A stretch of DNA of 64,000 bases from Paenibacillus polymyxa (GTDB taxonomy: Bacteria; Bacillota; Bacilli; Paenibacillales; Paenibacillaceae). Made by a program: the position numbers and the translations under genes. Every line of letters starts with the position of its first letter. Position 1 is the first letter of the stretch. The notes beneath the pieces are model-generated. The model was not told the origin of the DNA. It made no database searches and saw nothing but the letters and a program-made list of their open reading frames with translations. Shown piece by piece: positions 8,958-17,453 of this stretch. The stretch covers positions 4,445,501-4,509,500 of the forward strand of contig NZ_CP049783.1 of NCBI RefSeq assembly GCF_015710975.1. Reading direction: 5' to 3'.

Positions 8958-10145
8958 TTATTTTACTTCTTGTAAATTGATATCTATTTTGTATTCAATT
9001 CGTCCGTCCACATCAAAAATATGCATCTTTTGCATTGCATCCGAATACATACGTTTACTGACGGCATAAGAATCTACGCCGCAAAGACTGCCATTAGAAA
9101 CTACCGTTGTTCTACCGAAATCTTTAACAGTATCATGATGAATATGGCCTTGGAAGATGTATTGAGGTATTACGCCAAGGAATTGAGGTAATTGTCGGGC
9201 TGAGGTCGTTACATGGTCTAAATCGCCATGCACATATATGTGAGGCTTTTTAAATGATTCATCGATAAAATAACCATCTTCGCCTTTTAATAGTTCAATA
9301 TTATCGAATTCTCTAAGGCGAGTTTCCATATACCAAGGAATGATATTTTCAAAGTTTTCTTTTAATATAGCTTCGTTTTTACTTTGAAAAGTCCGACTAT
9401 GATTGCCAATTAGGTTTATGACTCTTACCTTTGGTACAAACTTAGCAATCTCTGCAACGGCTTCAGACAATCGCTCTGATATGTATTGAGTTTGAGAGAT
9501 GACATCTTCACTCTGTTCAATTCTTGAAGTAAGATGGATAAATCCTGCGATTTGATCTCCAATTGAAGCTATTGTTAATTCGTCAACATTGTGTTTCTGA
9601 CAATAATAAATCGTTTTGGATACAAGATGATTAAATCTTTTATCAAACACACGTGGATTGTATTTGTTTAAAGAGTTGTCCGATTCTTGTCCGTAGTGAA
9701 AGTCTGAAAAAAGGACGTTTGCGCGAATATAAGAGGGACTTTCCTTGGCAGGAGAGTAGGGGAGAGGCTTAACTTTTTCAAGTTGCTTAATGCTAGTTGA
9801 AATTTCATCTTTTAAGTGTTCAAACTTAGCAATCATTTTGATTTTATTATTGAATTCGCGTTTTTGATCTTGAAACTGATATTTTTGCTTTTGTAATTCA
9901 ATAGTTTTATCTTCAATTTCGCGCCTGTACTCATCAGTTGACGACTTTTTCACGCCAATTGAGATGCCACGAGTAAGCAAGTGGAACTCTTTGCGATATT
10001 TAGACTCCGTGAAGTCCTCATTGAGATATTCATTCATAAGTGTCGCAATTTTACTCCAAGATAAACCCAACTCTTCTTTGCTGGAGCCAATCCGTATAAG
10101 GTATTCCTCGTATGTCTCGTTATCTAATGATTGAAGAGAAGTCAT
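8958..10145 (-). CDS. Calcineurin-like metallophosphoesterase
   Basis: This 395-aa protein carries the ordered metallophosphoesterase motifs: FSDFHYG (D-x-H), SIGDQIAG (GD), LIGNHSR (GNH), YVHGDLDH and FQGHIHHD (GH-x-H). Residues 1-70 look like a helix-turn-helix with a helical linker (about 75-130) before the catalytic domain, a layout seen in phage phosphoesterases next to packaging genes. It would bind two metal ions and cleave phosphodiesters; a nucleic-acid substrate is plausible. SPbeta has a phosphoesterase (YonJ) in a comparable place, from memory. GAGGAG precedes the ATG and overlaps the end of the upstream 56-aa gene. Confidence 0.9.
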   Translation of the reverse strand: MTSLQSLDNETYEEYLIRIGSSKEELGLSWSKIATLMNEYLNEDFTESKYRKEFHLLTRGISIGVKKSSTDEYRREIEDKTIELQKQKYQFQDQKREFNNKIKMIAKFEHLKDEISTSIKQLEKVKPLPYSPAKESPSYIRANVLFSDFHYGQESDNSLNKYNPRVFDKRFNHLVSKTIYYCQKHNVDELTIASIGDQIAGFIHLTSRIEQSEDVISQTQYISERLSEAVAEIAKFVPKVRVINLIGNHSRTFQSKNEAILKENFENIIPWYMETRLREFDNIELLKGEDGYFIDESFKKPHIYVHGDLDHVTTSARQLPQFLGVIPQYIFQGHIHHDTVKDFGRTTVVSNGSLCGVDSYAVSKRMYSDAMQKMHIFDVDGRIEYKIDINLQEVK

Positions 10146-10149
10146 TCAT

Positions 10150-10320
10150 TTACTCCTCTTCAATTTCTAGTCCAACTGGAATTTCATAGTCCTCAATCGG
10201 AGCAACTTTGATTTTTTCACCATCAATTGTAATGGTGATCTTAGAGGCATTAGGGTATAGTCCAAAGGCTGCTTCTCGAATTCCATTCAAGCCAACCAAT
10301 TTCTCTTTATTCGATTCCAT
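10150..10320 (-). CDS. Small hypothetical protein (56 aa)
   Basis: ATG with a GGGAG site 10 bases upstream. The product, MESNKEKLVGLNGIREAAF through EIEEE, is acidic at the C-terminus. Its stop lies five bases before the start of the phosphoesterase gene, so the two are probably translationally coupled. No domain is recognised. Confidence 0.75.
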   Translation of the reverse strand: MESNKEKLVGLNGIREAAFGLYPNASKITITIDGEKIKVAPIEDYEIPVGLEIEEE

Positions 10321-10378
10321 ATATATATGCTCCCTATATTATGTGTTTTTTTGATCTAATCTATCTGCTTTTTTGTAG

Positions 10379-10569
10379 CTTACCCGATTAGGGTAAGATG
10401 GAGGGGAGATTAACCCCTCAAGTATTTACTGTTTAACTTCTTCAGTCGTTAGTCTGCCATGTTTCATCTTGCAGGTTCCCTTGTTCAGGGCTTAGTTAAG
10501 AATTGAGTCAATGCAGGGCGGCGTATCCTGATTTCTGGTAACTTGCTATAAGCAAGCGCGCCGGGAACC
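10379..10569 (-). other. Structured, GC-richer intergenic element (possible ncRNA or packaging site)
   Basis: The roughly 320-base gap between HU and the 56-aa gene holds nested inverted repeats. GGTTCCC (10474-10480) pairs perfectly with GGGAACC (10563-10569). Inside, GGCG (10517-10520) can pair with CGCC (10559-10562), and CTTGCT/AGCAAG (10542-10556) forms a hairpin. Two more strong hairpins follow on the minus strand: GAGGGG/CCCCTC (10401-10419) and CTTACCC/GGGTAAG (10379-10397). No U-tract follows, so these are not simple terminators. The core is clearly richer in G+C than the flanks. It could be a structured RNA, a 5' regulatory region or a cos/pac-like site. Confidence 0.5.
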
Positions 10570-10644
10570 TTTCCCACTTCATTGGCTTATATCTAACTTG
10601 TGCGAACCACAAATGGTTCTAATATGTATGTAAACTTTATAAAA

Positions 10645-10920
10645 TTACTGCTTTACTTGCTCTTTGAACGCTGGAGCTGGTTTGAATGCTGGAACTTTTG
10701 TAGCAGGGATATCGATTTCTTCTCCTGTTTGCGGGTTACGTCCTTTACGTGCGGAACGTTCACGAACCTCGAAGTTACCAAAGCCAGCCAATTTAACTTT
10801 ATCTCCATTTTTTAGAGCAGTTACAATTGTTTCTAGAGCTGCGTCTACTACCGCTTCAACATCTTTCTTTGTGTAACCCGTAGTTTCTGTCGTCGCTTTT
10901 ACCAAATCTGTTTTATTCAT
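10645..10920 (-). CDS. hup: HU-family DNA-binding protein
   Basis: A 91-aa protein almost identical in layout to HBsu. It begins [20 protein letters not shown], contains the signature [18 protein letters not shown], and has the beta-arm ending in [10 protein letters not shown]. It would bend and compact DNA. Ribosome site AAGGGAG precedes the ATG. In SPbeta an HU homologue (YonN) lies next to the single-chain RNA polymerase YonO; here HU is also directly downstream of a YonO-type polymerase operon. That linkage supports a role in organising the phage template. Confidence 0.95.
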   Translation of the reverse strand: MNKTDLVKATTETTGYTKKDVEAVVDAALETIVTALKNGDKVKLAGFGNFEVRERSARKGRNPQTGEEIDIPATKVPAFKPAPAFKEQVKQ

Positions 10921-10950
10921 AATATATAATCTCCCTTAGTTTTGTTTTTT

Positions 10951-10984
10951 GTGATAGAAAGATATTTTCTGTCTATTCTATCAC
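10951..10984 (-). promoter_or_regulatory. 9-bp perfect inverted repeat upstream of hup
   Basis: GTGATAGAA and TTCTATCAC are separated by 16 bases, between the polymerase operon and hup, about 30-64 bases upstream of the hup ATG. There is no downstream T-run on the minus strand. It could be an operator for hup or an mRNA leader hairpin. Confidence 0.5.
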
Positions 10985-11059
10985 TATATAAAAAATTTAA
11001 TTTATACAGAAAACCCTTATGTACCATGGATTTTTTGATGTTTTCTAAATGGTAAAGTA

Positions 11060-11893
11060 TTAACTTTTATTTTTATAATAGTATCTCAAAGACTTATTTC
11101 TGTTTTGTGTTTCTCTGATTTTACTAAAGCAATCAACACAATATTTTTTTCTGTTTGATGTAATATGTATCAACGTACCACAGCATTTACAATTTATGAC
11201 CTTACTATCCCCAATAAACTGGTCAAAGTAATAACCAATATTATCATATGTATTAATAATAATTGCTACCTGATCATCACGCTCTATCTTATCGATAAAA
11301 CTCAGTTGTACTTTGCCGTTATCTTTTCGATATCCAGTTTCAATATTTAAATGATTTTTTTTATAAAGGTCATGAATTATCTCATTGATATTGGACTTGC
11401 CATTAATTTTCGCCGCCTTATATAATTCTCTAAATTGAGTTCTACTACCACCAAACTTATTGTGACTTGACTCTTTACCGAACATAGTGTTACTGATCTG
11501 TTTATTAATCTTATTCATCGTCAATAAGGTAAACAGTACTTTCTTTTCATTCAAAGTAAGCTCTGCACCGATAATGTAATCAATCTCTGATCTTGATACG
11601 CTAATTCTGTCAATATCGATTAACTTATTTTCTTTTTTCACTGCATAGTTCAATACTGAGTTTATAGCCCTAAAGTAGAGTACCTGATTGAAGCCTTCAA
11701 TATATTTCTGACAAAACTCATAAATCAATTCTTTTCTCTGTTTAGGTTTAAATCCTTTCGCTTTAAAAAACTTCGCTAAGATCTTCAATTCATACACATG
11801 ATATTTTGTAATAAATCCATTTTCTAATAGCTTTAAAGCATATTTTGTCTCATTGTATCTATAATTAATCAAGATTAACCTCCCGTAATTCAT
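11060..11893 (-). CDS. Hypothetical protein with C-terminal zinc knuckle (277 aa)
   Basis: This mostly helical, basic protein ends with a four-Cys zinc site (CKCCG...CVDC, residues about 237-257). It overlaps the end of the polymerase gene by 29 bases, so it is co-translated with it. No catalytic motif is seen. The tight overlap with a polymerase and a nuclease gene suggests a DNA-binding accessory factor, for example for promoter recognition. That is inference; I do not recognise the family. Confidence 0.8.
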   Translation of the reverse strand: MNYGRLILINYRYNETKYALKLLENGFITKYHVYELKILAKFFKAKGFKPKQRKELIYEFCQKYIEGFNQVLYFRAINSVLNYAVKKENKLIDIDRISVSRSEIDYIIGAELTLNEKKVLFTLLTMNKINKQISNTMFGKESSHNKFGGSRTQFRELYKAAKINGKSNINEIIHDLYKKNHLNIETGYRKDNGKVQLSFIDKIERDDQVAIIINTYDNIGYYFDQFIGDSKVINCKCCGTLIHITSNRKKYCVDCFSKIRETQNRNKSLRYYYKNKS

Positions 11894-14642
11894 ATTTTTT
11901 ATTCAAATACTCAATATTCCCATGTGCAGAAGGGAAGGGGAAATACACTATGTTTTTTGATTTTCTTTTGACGTTATTAAATAAAATATTGCCGTATAGC
12001 TCCCATAGTAAATTTTTTTTCATTTTCGGTTTATCTGAATATGCAAGTTCTATCAGATAGTTAACCAACTCTTCATGATTAGTGCAAATATCGTCCATTA
12101 TGTCTTTTAGATAATCTAATTGAATGCTTCTTTGATTATCTGTATAAGAGTCATATTTATTATTCATTCCAACTGAATGCATATTCAAATTACCGGAGTC
12201 GCTGACTTTTCTGTTATATCTCTTAATATTACGAGCAACCTTTTTAAATGTTAGTTCGTTCCAATGCACCTTATCTGATTTAAGATGGTTTTTCACTTCT
12301 AAATCATAAGTATGTATTTTTTCTTTGATAGAAAAATCAATAGACTCTATGTATTTGCAAACGTTGTTCATTACGCAATCAGATTCAATCACTGGTGATT
12401 GTTTATAGTACTCTTTGAGGAAATTACGCTCATCAGTGTTTTTTCTGGGTTTATTAATTAGATCCTTTAATGTTAAATCGAGTTTATGTTGGCACTCAAG
12501 ATTTTTGCCTTCAACGTATTTTTTATATTTCTTTTTTGTGTCTCTATATAGGTAAATAAAGAAATATGGATGTTTATCAAGTAATGAGCGATTCAAGAGT
12601 TCTTTTTCTTCTTTTAGTTCTGGAGAATCTTCATTATCTATCTTTTGATAAGTAGTCCAATTTTTTGGGATTCCCTTTACATTTCGACCTATTTTAGCTT
12701 TATCAATCTGTGCAGACTGTAATTTTGTACACATTTTTAGTCTATTCATAGTCAATTCATATTCAGCAGAGCCTACATCGAACATAGGAAGAAGAGCGTA
12801 GGCAGAAGTACTCTTATTTGTAATGGAACCAATCTGAGAACCAAAAGAAAATTTGTCAGACTGATACAAATCAAAGTCGATGAAATTTATCTTGGTTGGT
12901 TTGGGTGGATCATATGTAATTGGCAATTCATCTTCATATACACTGTTCAAAATGGTTTCATTGCTTGTTGTTGCAATTTGATCGTAGTCCCAATCGCTAC
13001 CTGCCCAGTTTACCGTTTCTTTGCCAAAGACATTCACGATAACTCCCGTATAGCAATGTTTGTACCAATCATTAAGATTATTGTTGTCGACTAACTTCAG
13101 CTTAAGATGTTCGCTGCGATATGTGAGCGGCGCTCTCATGGAATCAACAGTTTTTACTCTTTTTTCATTCCAATAATTCGAATAATATTCATTTTTCTTT
13201 AGTAATCCTGTTACTTCTAGTCCACAAACATGCTGCATCATCGCATACGGATCACTTACTAGGGTCTGAAAGTTGCCATCAACAATAATTTCACCAAGAC
13301 AAGCGTTTTTAATCTTAGTTTTGATCATTTCATGAATTTTCTTTTTAATAAAATCATCATTAATCAAAGAATGGTTAAGGATTAAACTTTTAATCCAATA
13401 CTTGTCGCTTCCTACCAGAAATTTATTTATTTTGCTTTCTGTTGGATTCATTCCCAACAAAAACAGAAGAGTATAGTATATATTATCAGAACTTATACCA
13501 GATACCCAGTTGACAAATTTTTCGCAAATATCTTCAATATCTTGTTTGGACAAGTTTAAAGTTTGTAGAAACTGATAATTCATTCTCAGAATATCTTTTG
13601 TTTCTTTTGGAGTATACAGGGAAACTCCCCATTTTAAATTGTTTTTTTCACAATTGTTCTGATAATACTCTAAGCTCGGAAATGAGTCCCACAGTTTAAA
13701 CTGACTTTCTGAAAGTATGACATCGATATTTTTAACATCTATAAAAATATCGTTTCCGCTCACATCCTTATATAAAGATTTAACGATATAATTCCCATTA
13801 TTCTCAGATTCACAGAATTTATGAATGTCAAAAGTACAGAGCATACCCTTAATATAGTTTTGTCGTATACACCATTGGGCAGGTACATAATCTAATCCTA
13901 AATCACCAGCCCATTTCGCAGCCATTTCATAACTAATTAATCCCTGACCATCAAAACGATTAAATAACTGTGCTAATTCTTTGACTTCAATAGTATCATC
14001 CTTATCTAAAGCTGTTTCAGTCGCATAGTTGTAAAACATATTTGTCTCGCTATGATAGTCTGGTACGACACAAAATCTTGGTGTAGATACTATCTTAGTG
14101 GCTGAACCAGCTAGACCAAAGTAGGCATTGAATTTAGAAGGGGCAAGTTTCACATCTGGGTTACGACCATTATTTAGCACTTCACATAATTTTATCTTCA
14201 TTTTTTCTTCACAGAAAACAACAGTTGATGCTCTTGCTTGCCCAGCCGAGCTTGATAGGCGCACATATTTTTTACCGTTCAAAAGCAGTCCATTTTGGAA
14301 TAAGTAGTCATAATGACTAGTATGTTCAATTTCAATGGTTATGTATTCAGGAATAAACATCATATCGTATATTTTAGACTGTATTTGTTTAATTTTTTTT
14401 AAATTGCTCTGGGAATTTGATTTTCGCAACGCATTTCGTTCATCGTATAGTTCTTCTAGTTTTTTTATATCGACTTTTTTGCTTTTGATGTCTCTAATGC
14501 TTCTTAAAAATTGATTATCGGCTAAAGCAATGATTTCCCCAAACGACTTTGCTTCTTCAAATGATAAGTTAATATCATAGTCGAACTCTTTGAGTCTAGA
14601 TGACTTAAACTTCATTGTATAAAACTGTCGATTAGTCAACAA
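11865..14642 (-). CDS. YonO/QDE-1-type single-chain RNA polymerase
   Basis: This 925-aa protein carries the hallmark of the two-double-psi-barrel polymerase family (cellular RdRPs, SPbeta YonO, crAss-like phage polymerases). The motif WAGSDWDYD places aspartates 550, 552 and 554 in the DxDxD metal-binding arrangement, matching the SGSDLDGD loop of QDE-1-like enzymes. Upstream, QWCIRQNYIKGML resembles the family motif QxRxxGxKG. Downstream, SAQIDKAKIGRNVKGIP (about residue 645) resembles the second-barrel AVDxPKxG motif. The middle aspartate is followed by Tyr where many relatives have Gly. It would transcribe phage DNA, probably late genes, although RNA templates cannot be excluded. The TTG start at 14642 has GGAGG seven bases upstream and overlaps the nuclease gene by 11 bases. 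Confidence 0.85.
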   Translation of the reverse strand: MLTNRQFYTMKFKSSRLKEFDYDINLSFEEAKSFGEIIALADNQFLRSIRDIKSKKVDIKKLEELYDERNALRKSNSQSNLKKIKQIQSKIYDMMFIPEYITIEIEHTSHYDYLFQNGLLLNGKKYVRLSSSAGQARASTVVFCEEKMKIKLCEVLNNGRNPDVKLAPSKFNAYFGLAGSATKIVSTPRFCVVPDYHSETNMFYNYATETALDKDDTIEVKELAQLFNRFDGQGLISYEMAAKWAGDLGLDYVPAQWCIRQNYIKGMLCTFDIHKFCESENNGNYIVKSLYKDVSGNDIFIDVKNIDVILSESQFKLWDSFPSLEYYQNNCEKNNLKWGVSLYTPKETKDILRMNYQFLQTLNLSKQDIEDICEKFVNWVSGISSDNIYYTLLFLLGMNPTESKINKFLVGSDKYWIKSLILNHSLINDDFIKKKIHEMIKTKIKNACLGEIIVDGNFQTLVSDPYAMMQHVCGLEVTGLLKKNEYYSNYWNEKRVKTVDSMRAPLTYRSEHLKLKLVDNNNLNDWYKHCYTGVIVNVFGKETVNWAGSDWDYDQIATTSNETILNSVYEDELPITYDPPKPTKINFIDFDLYQSDKFSFGSQIGSITNKSTSAYALLPMFDVGSAEYELTMNRLKMCTKLQSAQIDKAKIGRNVKGIPKNWTTYQKIDNEDSPELKEEKELLNRSLLDKHPYFFIYLYRDTKKKYKKYVEGKNLECQHKLDLTLKDLINKPRKNTDERNFLKEYYKQSPVIESDCVMNNVCKYIESIDFSIKEKIHTYDLEVKNHLKSDKVHWNELTFKKVARNIKRYNRKVSDSGNLNMHSVGMNNKYDSYTDNQRSIQLDYLKDIMDDICTNHEELVNYLIELAYSDKPKMKKNLLWELYGNILFNNVKRKSKNIVYFPFPSAHGNIEYLNKKYELREVNLD

Positions 14643-15918
14643 TAGTTTTCCTCCTTTTCAATCTACATGTCTTACATCTTTTAGGGATATTTAATTCTTT
14701 TCTTAGGTAGCTTTGCATTTCAGAATAGGATAATAAATATCCCTTTTTACAGTTAATACAGACATGTTTAACCTTTCTATCTTTTAACGAAGCCCTAATA
14801 TCTTCGCAAAATATTTTTAATTGGGCTTCTGCCATGTTCAAAATTTTATTTGTTATTTCAATCTTACGCAGTGTCTTATTTGTACGTCTAATAATTAAAC
14901 AATATGTGTAATGCGAGAATTCTTTTCTGTATTTATAAGGATGCTTTCTTGAGCCATTATAATAACTACGATGTGAATAATGATTTTTACTTATTAATTT
15001 AACTTCGATGTTTTCTATCAAAGGTTCTAGAATAAGTTGAATTCTGTTCGTTAAATGATTGAGTGAATGAGAACCACCAAGTCTCTCTGTAAAGATGGCT
15101 GACTCATTTAGACTCATAAAATTTTTATAGTCTTGGTACAAATTCGCACACATTGATTTTTTCAAAACTTTCATAACAATATGTTTATCAGTATTTTCAA
15201 TAGAGTCAATAGTATTCGCTATCTGTTCGATATCAATTTTATTATTTTTGTACTTGATTACATCATCCCAGAACCAATCAAGTTTACGCACTCTTTCTTT
15301 TAGGTGAGTATTATTATTCTGTGATAGCATCAATTCTTCTTTGTAACTACCTATTGTATGATAGTATGTATCATTTCTCTTAACATTAAAACACTTTCCA
15401 CTATAGAACAATGCTTTAAATTTCATATCTCTTTGTAACAAGTTTTTTGTGTCAATTTCCACAACTATTGATGAAAGTGATGTCCATAGATCGAAATAAT
15501 CTCTAATACTCTTTTTATTGGTGCAGTAAATCTCGAAAAATATGGTATTTCCACACTCTGTTTTAATTGTCACATCTGGTCTGTATTTTCTGCTGTCTAC
15601 TTTGTGTGTTTCTTCTGTGAAAATCTCTTCGCAAACATATTTTGTTTCTTTGTCAGTGACTATATAAAAAGTGTCTCCGGGTTTAATGAATTCATGCTTA
15701 AACCACCAATGAACCATTGACTCTGAATTGCATTTACTAATGTCGAAATGAGCAAAGTGGGCAGATACTTTTTCTGAATGTGTTGCTTTCGGTTTTAATT
15801 CTGAGCCACATATTGGACAATAATATTTTTCATTAAGATTGCCATTGTTTATTTCATCTATACATATTGTATTTCCTGTCTGATTTCTAGCAAACCACAA
15901 TTTGATATTGTCATACAT
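14632..15918 (-). CDS. CoiA-like zinc-ribbon nuclease
   Basis: The 428-aa protein has an N-terminal zinc ribbon (CPICGSEL) followed by HFAHFDISKC and HWWFKHEF, the typical CoiA-like arrangement. A PD-(D/E)xK-type core follows: RPDVTI then TIFFEIYC. A second CxxC...CxxC ribbon closes the C-terminus (CINC...CKTC). Such proteins are thought to be DNA endonucleases, though CoiA itself is poorly characterised. It is the first gene of an operon with a YonO-type polymerase and a zinc protein, all overlapping. ATG at 15918 and TTG at 15921 are both possible behind GGAGG. Confidence 0.75.
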   Translation of the reverse strand: MYDNIKLWFARNQTGNTICIDEINNGNLNEKYYCPICGSELKPKATHSEKVSAHFAHFDISKCNSESMVHWWFKHEFIKPGDTFYIVTDKETKYVCEEIFTEETHKVDSRKYRPDVTIKTECGNTIFFEIYCTNKKSIRDYFDLWTSLSSIVVEIDTKNLLQRDMKFKALFYSGKCFNVKRNDTYYHTIGSYKEELMLSQNNNTHLKERVRKLDWFWDDVIKYKNNKIDIEQIANTIDSIENTDKHIVMKVLKKSMCANLYQDYKNFMSLNESAIFTERLGGSHSLNHLTNRIQLILEPLIENIEVKLISKNHYSHRSYYNGSRKHPYKYRKEFSHYTYCLIIRRTNKTLRKIEITNKILNMAEAQLKIFCEDIRASLKDRKVKHVCINCKKGYLLSYSEMQSYLRKELNIPKRCKTCRLKRRKTIVD

Positions 15919-15960
15919 CAATTACTTAGTCCTCCAACAAAATATATTTACTTTCTAAAT

Positions 15961-16182
15961 CTATACATTGCTATGTATGGGTTGTTTATTACCTCTAGGA
16001 TATTTTTTAGCAGCTTCATTTTTTAACCAAATTACTTCGACATCCATATATGTATAGTCTTCTTCTTCAATATCTCTATCTAGTGATACATCTCTCTCAT
16101 CGTAGTAATCTAACTCATATCCGTCATAGTACAAATCCTCCCAAGTAATAATTGAATGATTTCCTTTATTCTGTTTTTTCAT
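15961..16182 (-). CDS. Small acidic protein (73 aa), first gene of leftward operon
   Basis: Begins MKKQNKGNHSIITWEDLYY and contains a very acidic centre with repeated Asp, Glu and Tyr; no motif recognised. An AGAGG site lies rather far (14 bases) from the ATG. A clear leftward promoter lies 60 bases upstream. Its position at the head of the polymerase operon, and its acidity, would fit a small regulator or DNA mimic, but this is speculation. Confidence 0.65.
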   Translation of the reverse strand: MKKQNKGNHSIITWEDLYYDGYELDYYDERDVSLDRDIEEEDYTYMDVEVIWLKNEAAKKYPRGNKQPIHSNV

Positions 16183-16215
16183 TATGTATGATATTTTCCT
16201 CTCAAGTTATATTTT

Positions 16216-16271
16216 CAGAGACAATTAATCTCTGTACAAACAATATAGCATGACATATTCGAACTCGTCAA
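16216..16271 (-). promoter_or_regulatory. Leftward promoter with inverted-repeat leader
   Basis: On the minus strand, TTGACG (16271-16266) is spaced 18 bases from an extended -10, TGC-TATATT (16247-16242). Just downstream, CAGAGA/TCTCTG (16216-16234) forms an inverted repeat in the leader. It drives the 73-aa gene and probably the nuclease-polymerase operon. The common AAATATAATGAAAA motif lies 12 bases upstream of the -35 box. Confidence 0.7.
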
Positions 16272-16282
16272 CAATATAAATA

Positions 16283-16322
16283 TTTTCATTATATTTACTT
16301 GTATAAAGATATGATGTATAAT
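16283..16322 (+). promoter_or_regulatory. Rightward promoter of recombinase gene with shared operator
   Basis: TTTACT (16294-16299), a 17-base spacer and TATAAT (16317-16322) form the promoter of the recombinase gene. Its -35 region is overlapped by TTTTCATTATATTTA (16283-16297), the reverse complement of the dispersed AAATATAATGAA motif. One operator between divergent promoters could repress both directions. Confidence 0.7.
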
Positions 16323-16350
16323 AGATATAAAGATGAATGGAGGTCGTAAC

Positions 16351-17406
16351 ATGAACGCAGCATTAAATAATAATGTAGTTGGGTTGCATACTAACAGAGT
16401 ATTTGAAAGTATTTCAGCATATCTAATGAAGGTTGAAAGAAGAAGTACACATACGCGTTATAACTATGAAGTTGCGATTCGCAGATTCTTTATGTGGTAT
16501 AGAAATAAGAATTTAGAAGAGCTAAAAGAAGAAGATCTCGATATTTTAAACGAACAAATGATTAGGTATCAGGCTCATTTATTGGATGATTATGATTATG
16601 GTCATAACTATGTAAATGCACTGGCAGCTCCAATCGTTAAGCTGTATGAACATTTGTCTCGAAACAGATATAACGTAAAGGCAGAAGATGTCCGCTTAGA
16701 CAAACTCCCAGACGATGGAGAGAGCTATGGCAAACTAACCGTAAAAGAAGCTGAGACAATGGCAAAATTGGCAATGAAACAAAAAAAGGGGCAGGAAAAA
16801 GCAACACTAATAAGGGTAGCGTATACAACGAGCTTCAGAAAATCAAGTTTGCTACATATTAAATGGTCAGACATAAGTATAGATCCAAATAGTCAAAACT
16901 ATATTGTAAAGATTATTGGCAAAGGAAATAAAAAGCATTCTCGTCCACTATCTCCTGACTTATACAATGAGATGTTAAAAATAAAGGAGCAGGCGTACTA
17001 TAAAAAATATAATGACAACTATGTATTCCATTTGTCAGATAATACAATCTTAGCGATGATGAAAAATTTAAGAGCTGAAATGAATATCTCTGAGGATAGA
17101 AACATAGTTTTCCACAGTTTTAGAAATGTAGCGGCAAACTACATAAAAGAGACTGGTGGAGACATTGAGGAGATTAGAAGTCAACTTGGACATTCAAACT
17201 ATGCTTCACTAAAACACTATATGTCTGACGATAAAGACTATGCCAATATGGCAGGCATTCGGATGTTAGAAGATATTGATGAAAATATCTTAGAAAAACT
17301 AAATAAAGAAGAATTGCTGCAAATCATTAATAAGCAAAGTGAATCCATTAAAATTATACTGCAAAGAGAAGCTAAAAAATTAATTAATAAAAAGGAGGAA
17401 AGGTAG
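16351..17406 (+). CDS. Tyrosine recombinase / integrase
   Basis: I start this 351-aa protein at the ATG preceded by GGAGGT; an ATG at 16333 lacks a site. The N-terminal SAM-like DNA-binding domain (about residues 15-110) precedes a catalytic domain in which every active residue is present: Arg163 (SFRKSS), Lys191 (GKGNKK), His255 and Arg258 (HSFR), His281 (LGHSN) and Tyr290 (LKHYM). It is therefore probably active, unlike the MrpR-like protein elsewhere in the window. Next to a Rep-like gene and iterons it could resolve phage-plasmid dimers; chromosomal integration is the alternative. No attachment site was recognised nearby. Confidence 0.9.
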   Translation: MNAALNNNVVGLHTNRVFESISAYLMKVERRSTHTRYNYEVAIRRFFMWYRNKNLEELKEEDLDILNEQMIRYQAHLLDDYDYGHNYVNALAAPIVKLYEHLSRNRYNVKAEDVRLDKLPDDGESYGKLTVKEAETMAKLAMKQKKGQEKATLIRVAYTTSFRKSSLLHIKWSDISIDPNSQNYIVKIIGKGNKKHSRPLSPDLYNEMLKIKEQAYYKKYNDNYVFHLSDNTILAMMKNLRAEMNISEDRNIVFHSFRNVAANYIKETGGDIEEIRSQLGHSNYASLKHYMSDDKDYANMAGIRMLEDIDENILEKLNKEELLQIINKQSESIKIILQREAKKLINKKEER

Positions 17407-17407
17407 G

Positions 17408-17432
17408 CAGATAAGATTAAAATACTTATCTG
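17408..17432 (+). promoter_or_regulatory. Intergenic hairpin between recombinase and rep-like gene
   Basis: CAGATAAG/CTTATCTG, eight base pairs with a nine-base loop, begins two bases after the recombinase stop and lies 22 bases before the next ATG. No T-run follows. It may modulate read-through or mRNA stability. Confidence 0.45.
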
Positions 17433-17453
17433 TGTAAATGATGGAAGACAAAT

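Noticed and set aside
10379..10600. Group I intron or T-box leader in the structured intergenic element
   Set aside because: The neighbouring genes are complete and uninterrupted, and no specifier loop, conserved intron core or T-box sequence was recognised.
10600..10876. Two rightward frames opposite hup
   Set aside because: Both are antisense shadows of the highly conserved HU gene.
16351..17406. Attachment site next to the recombinase
   Set aside because: No core repeat or arm-type site pair could be recognised in the flanks by eye.
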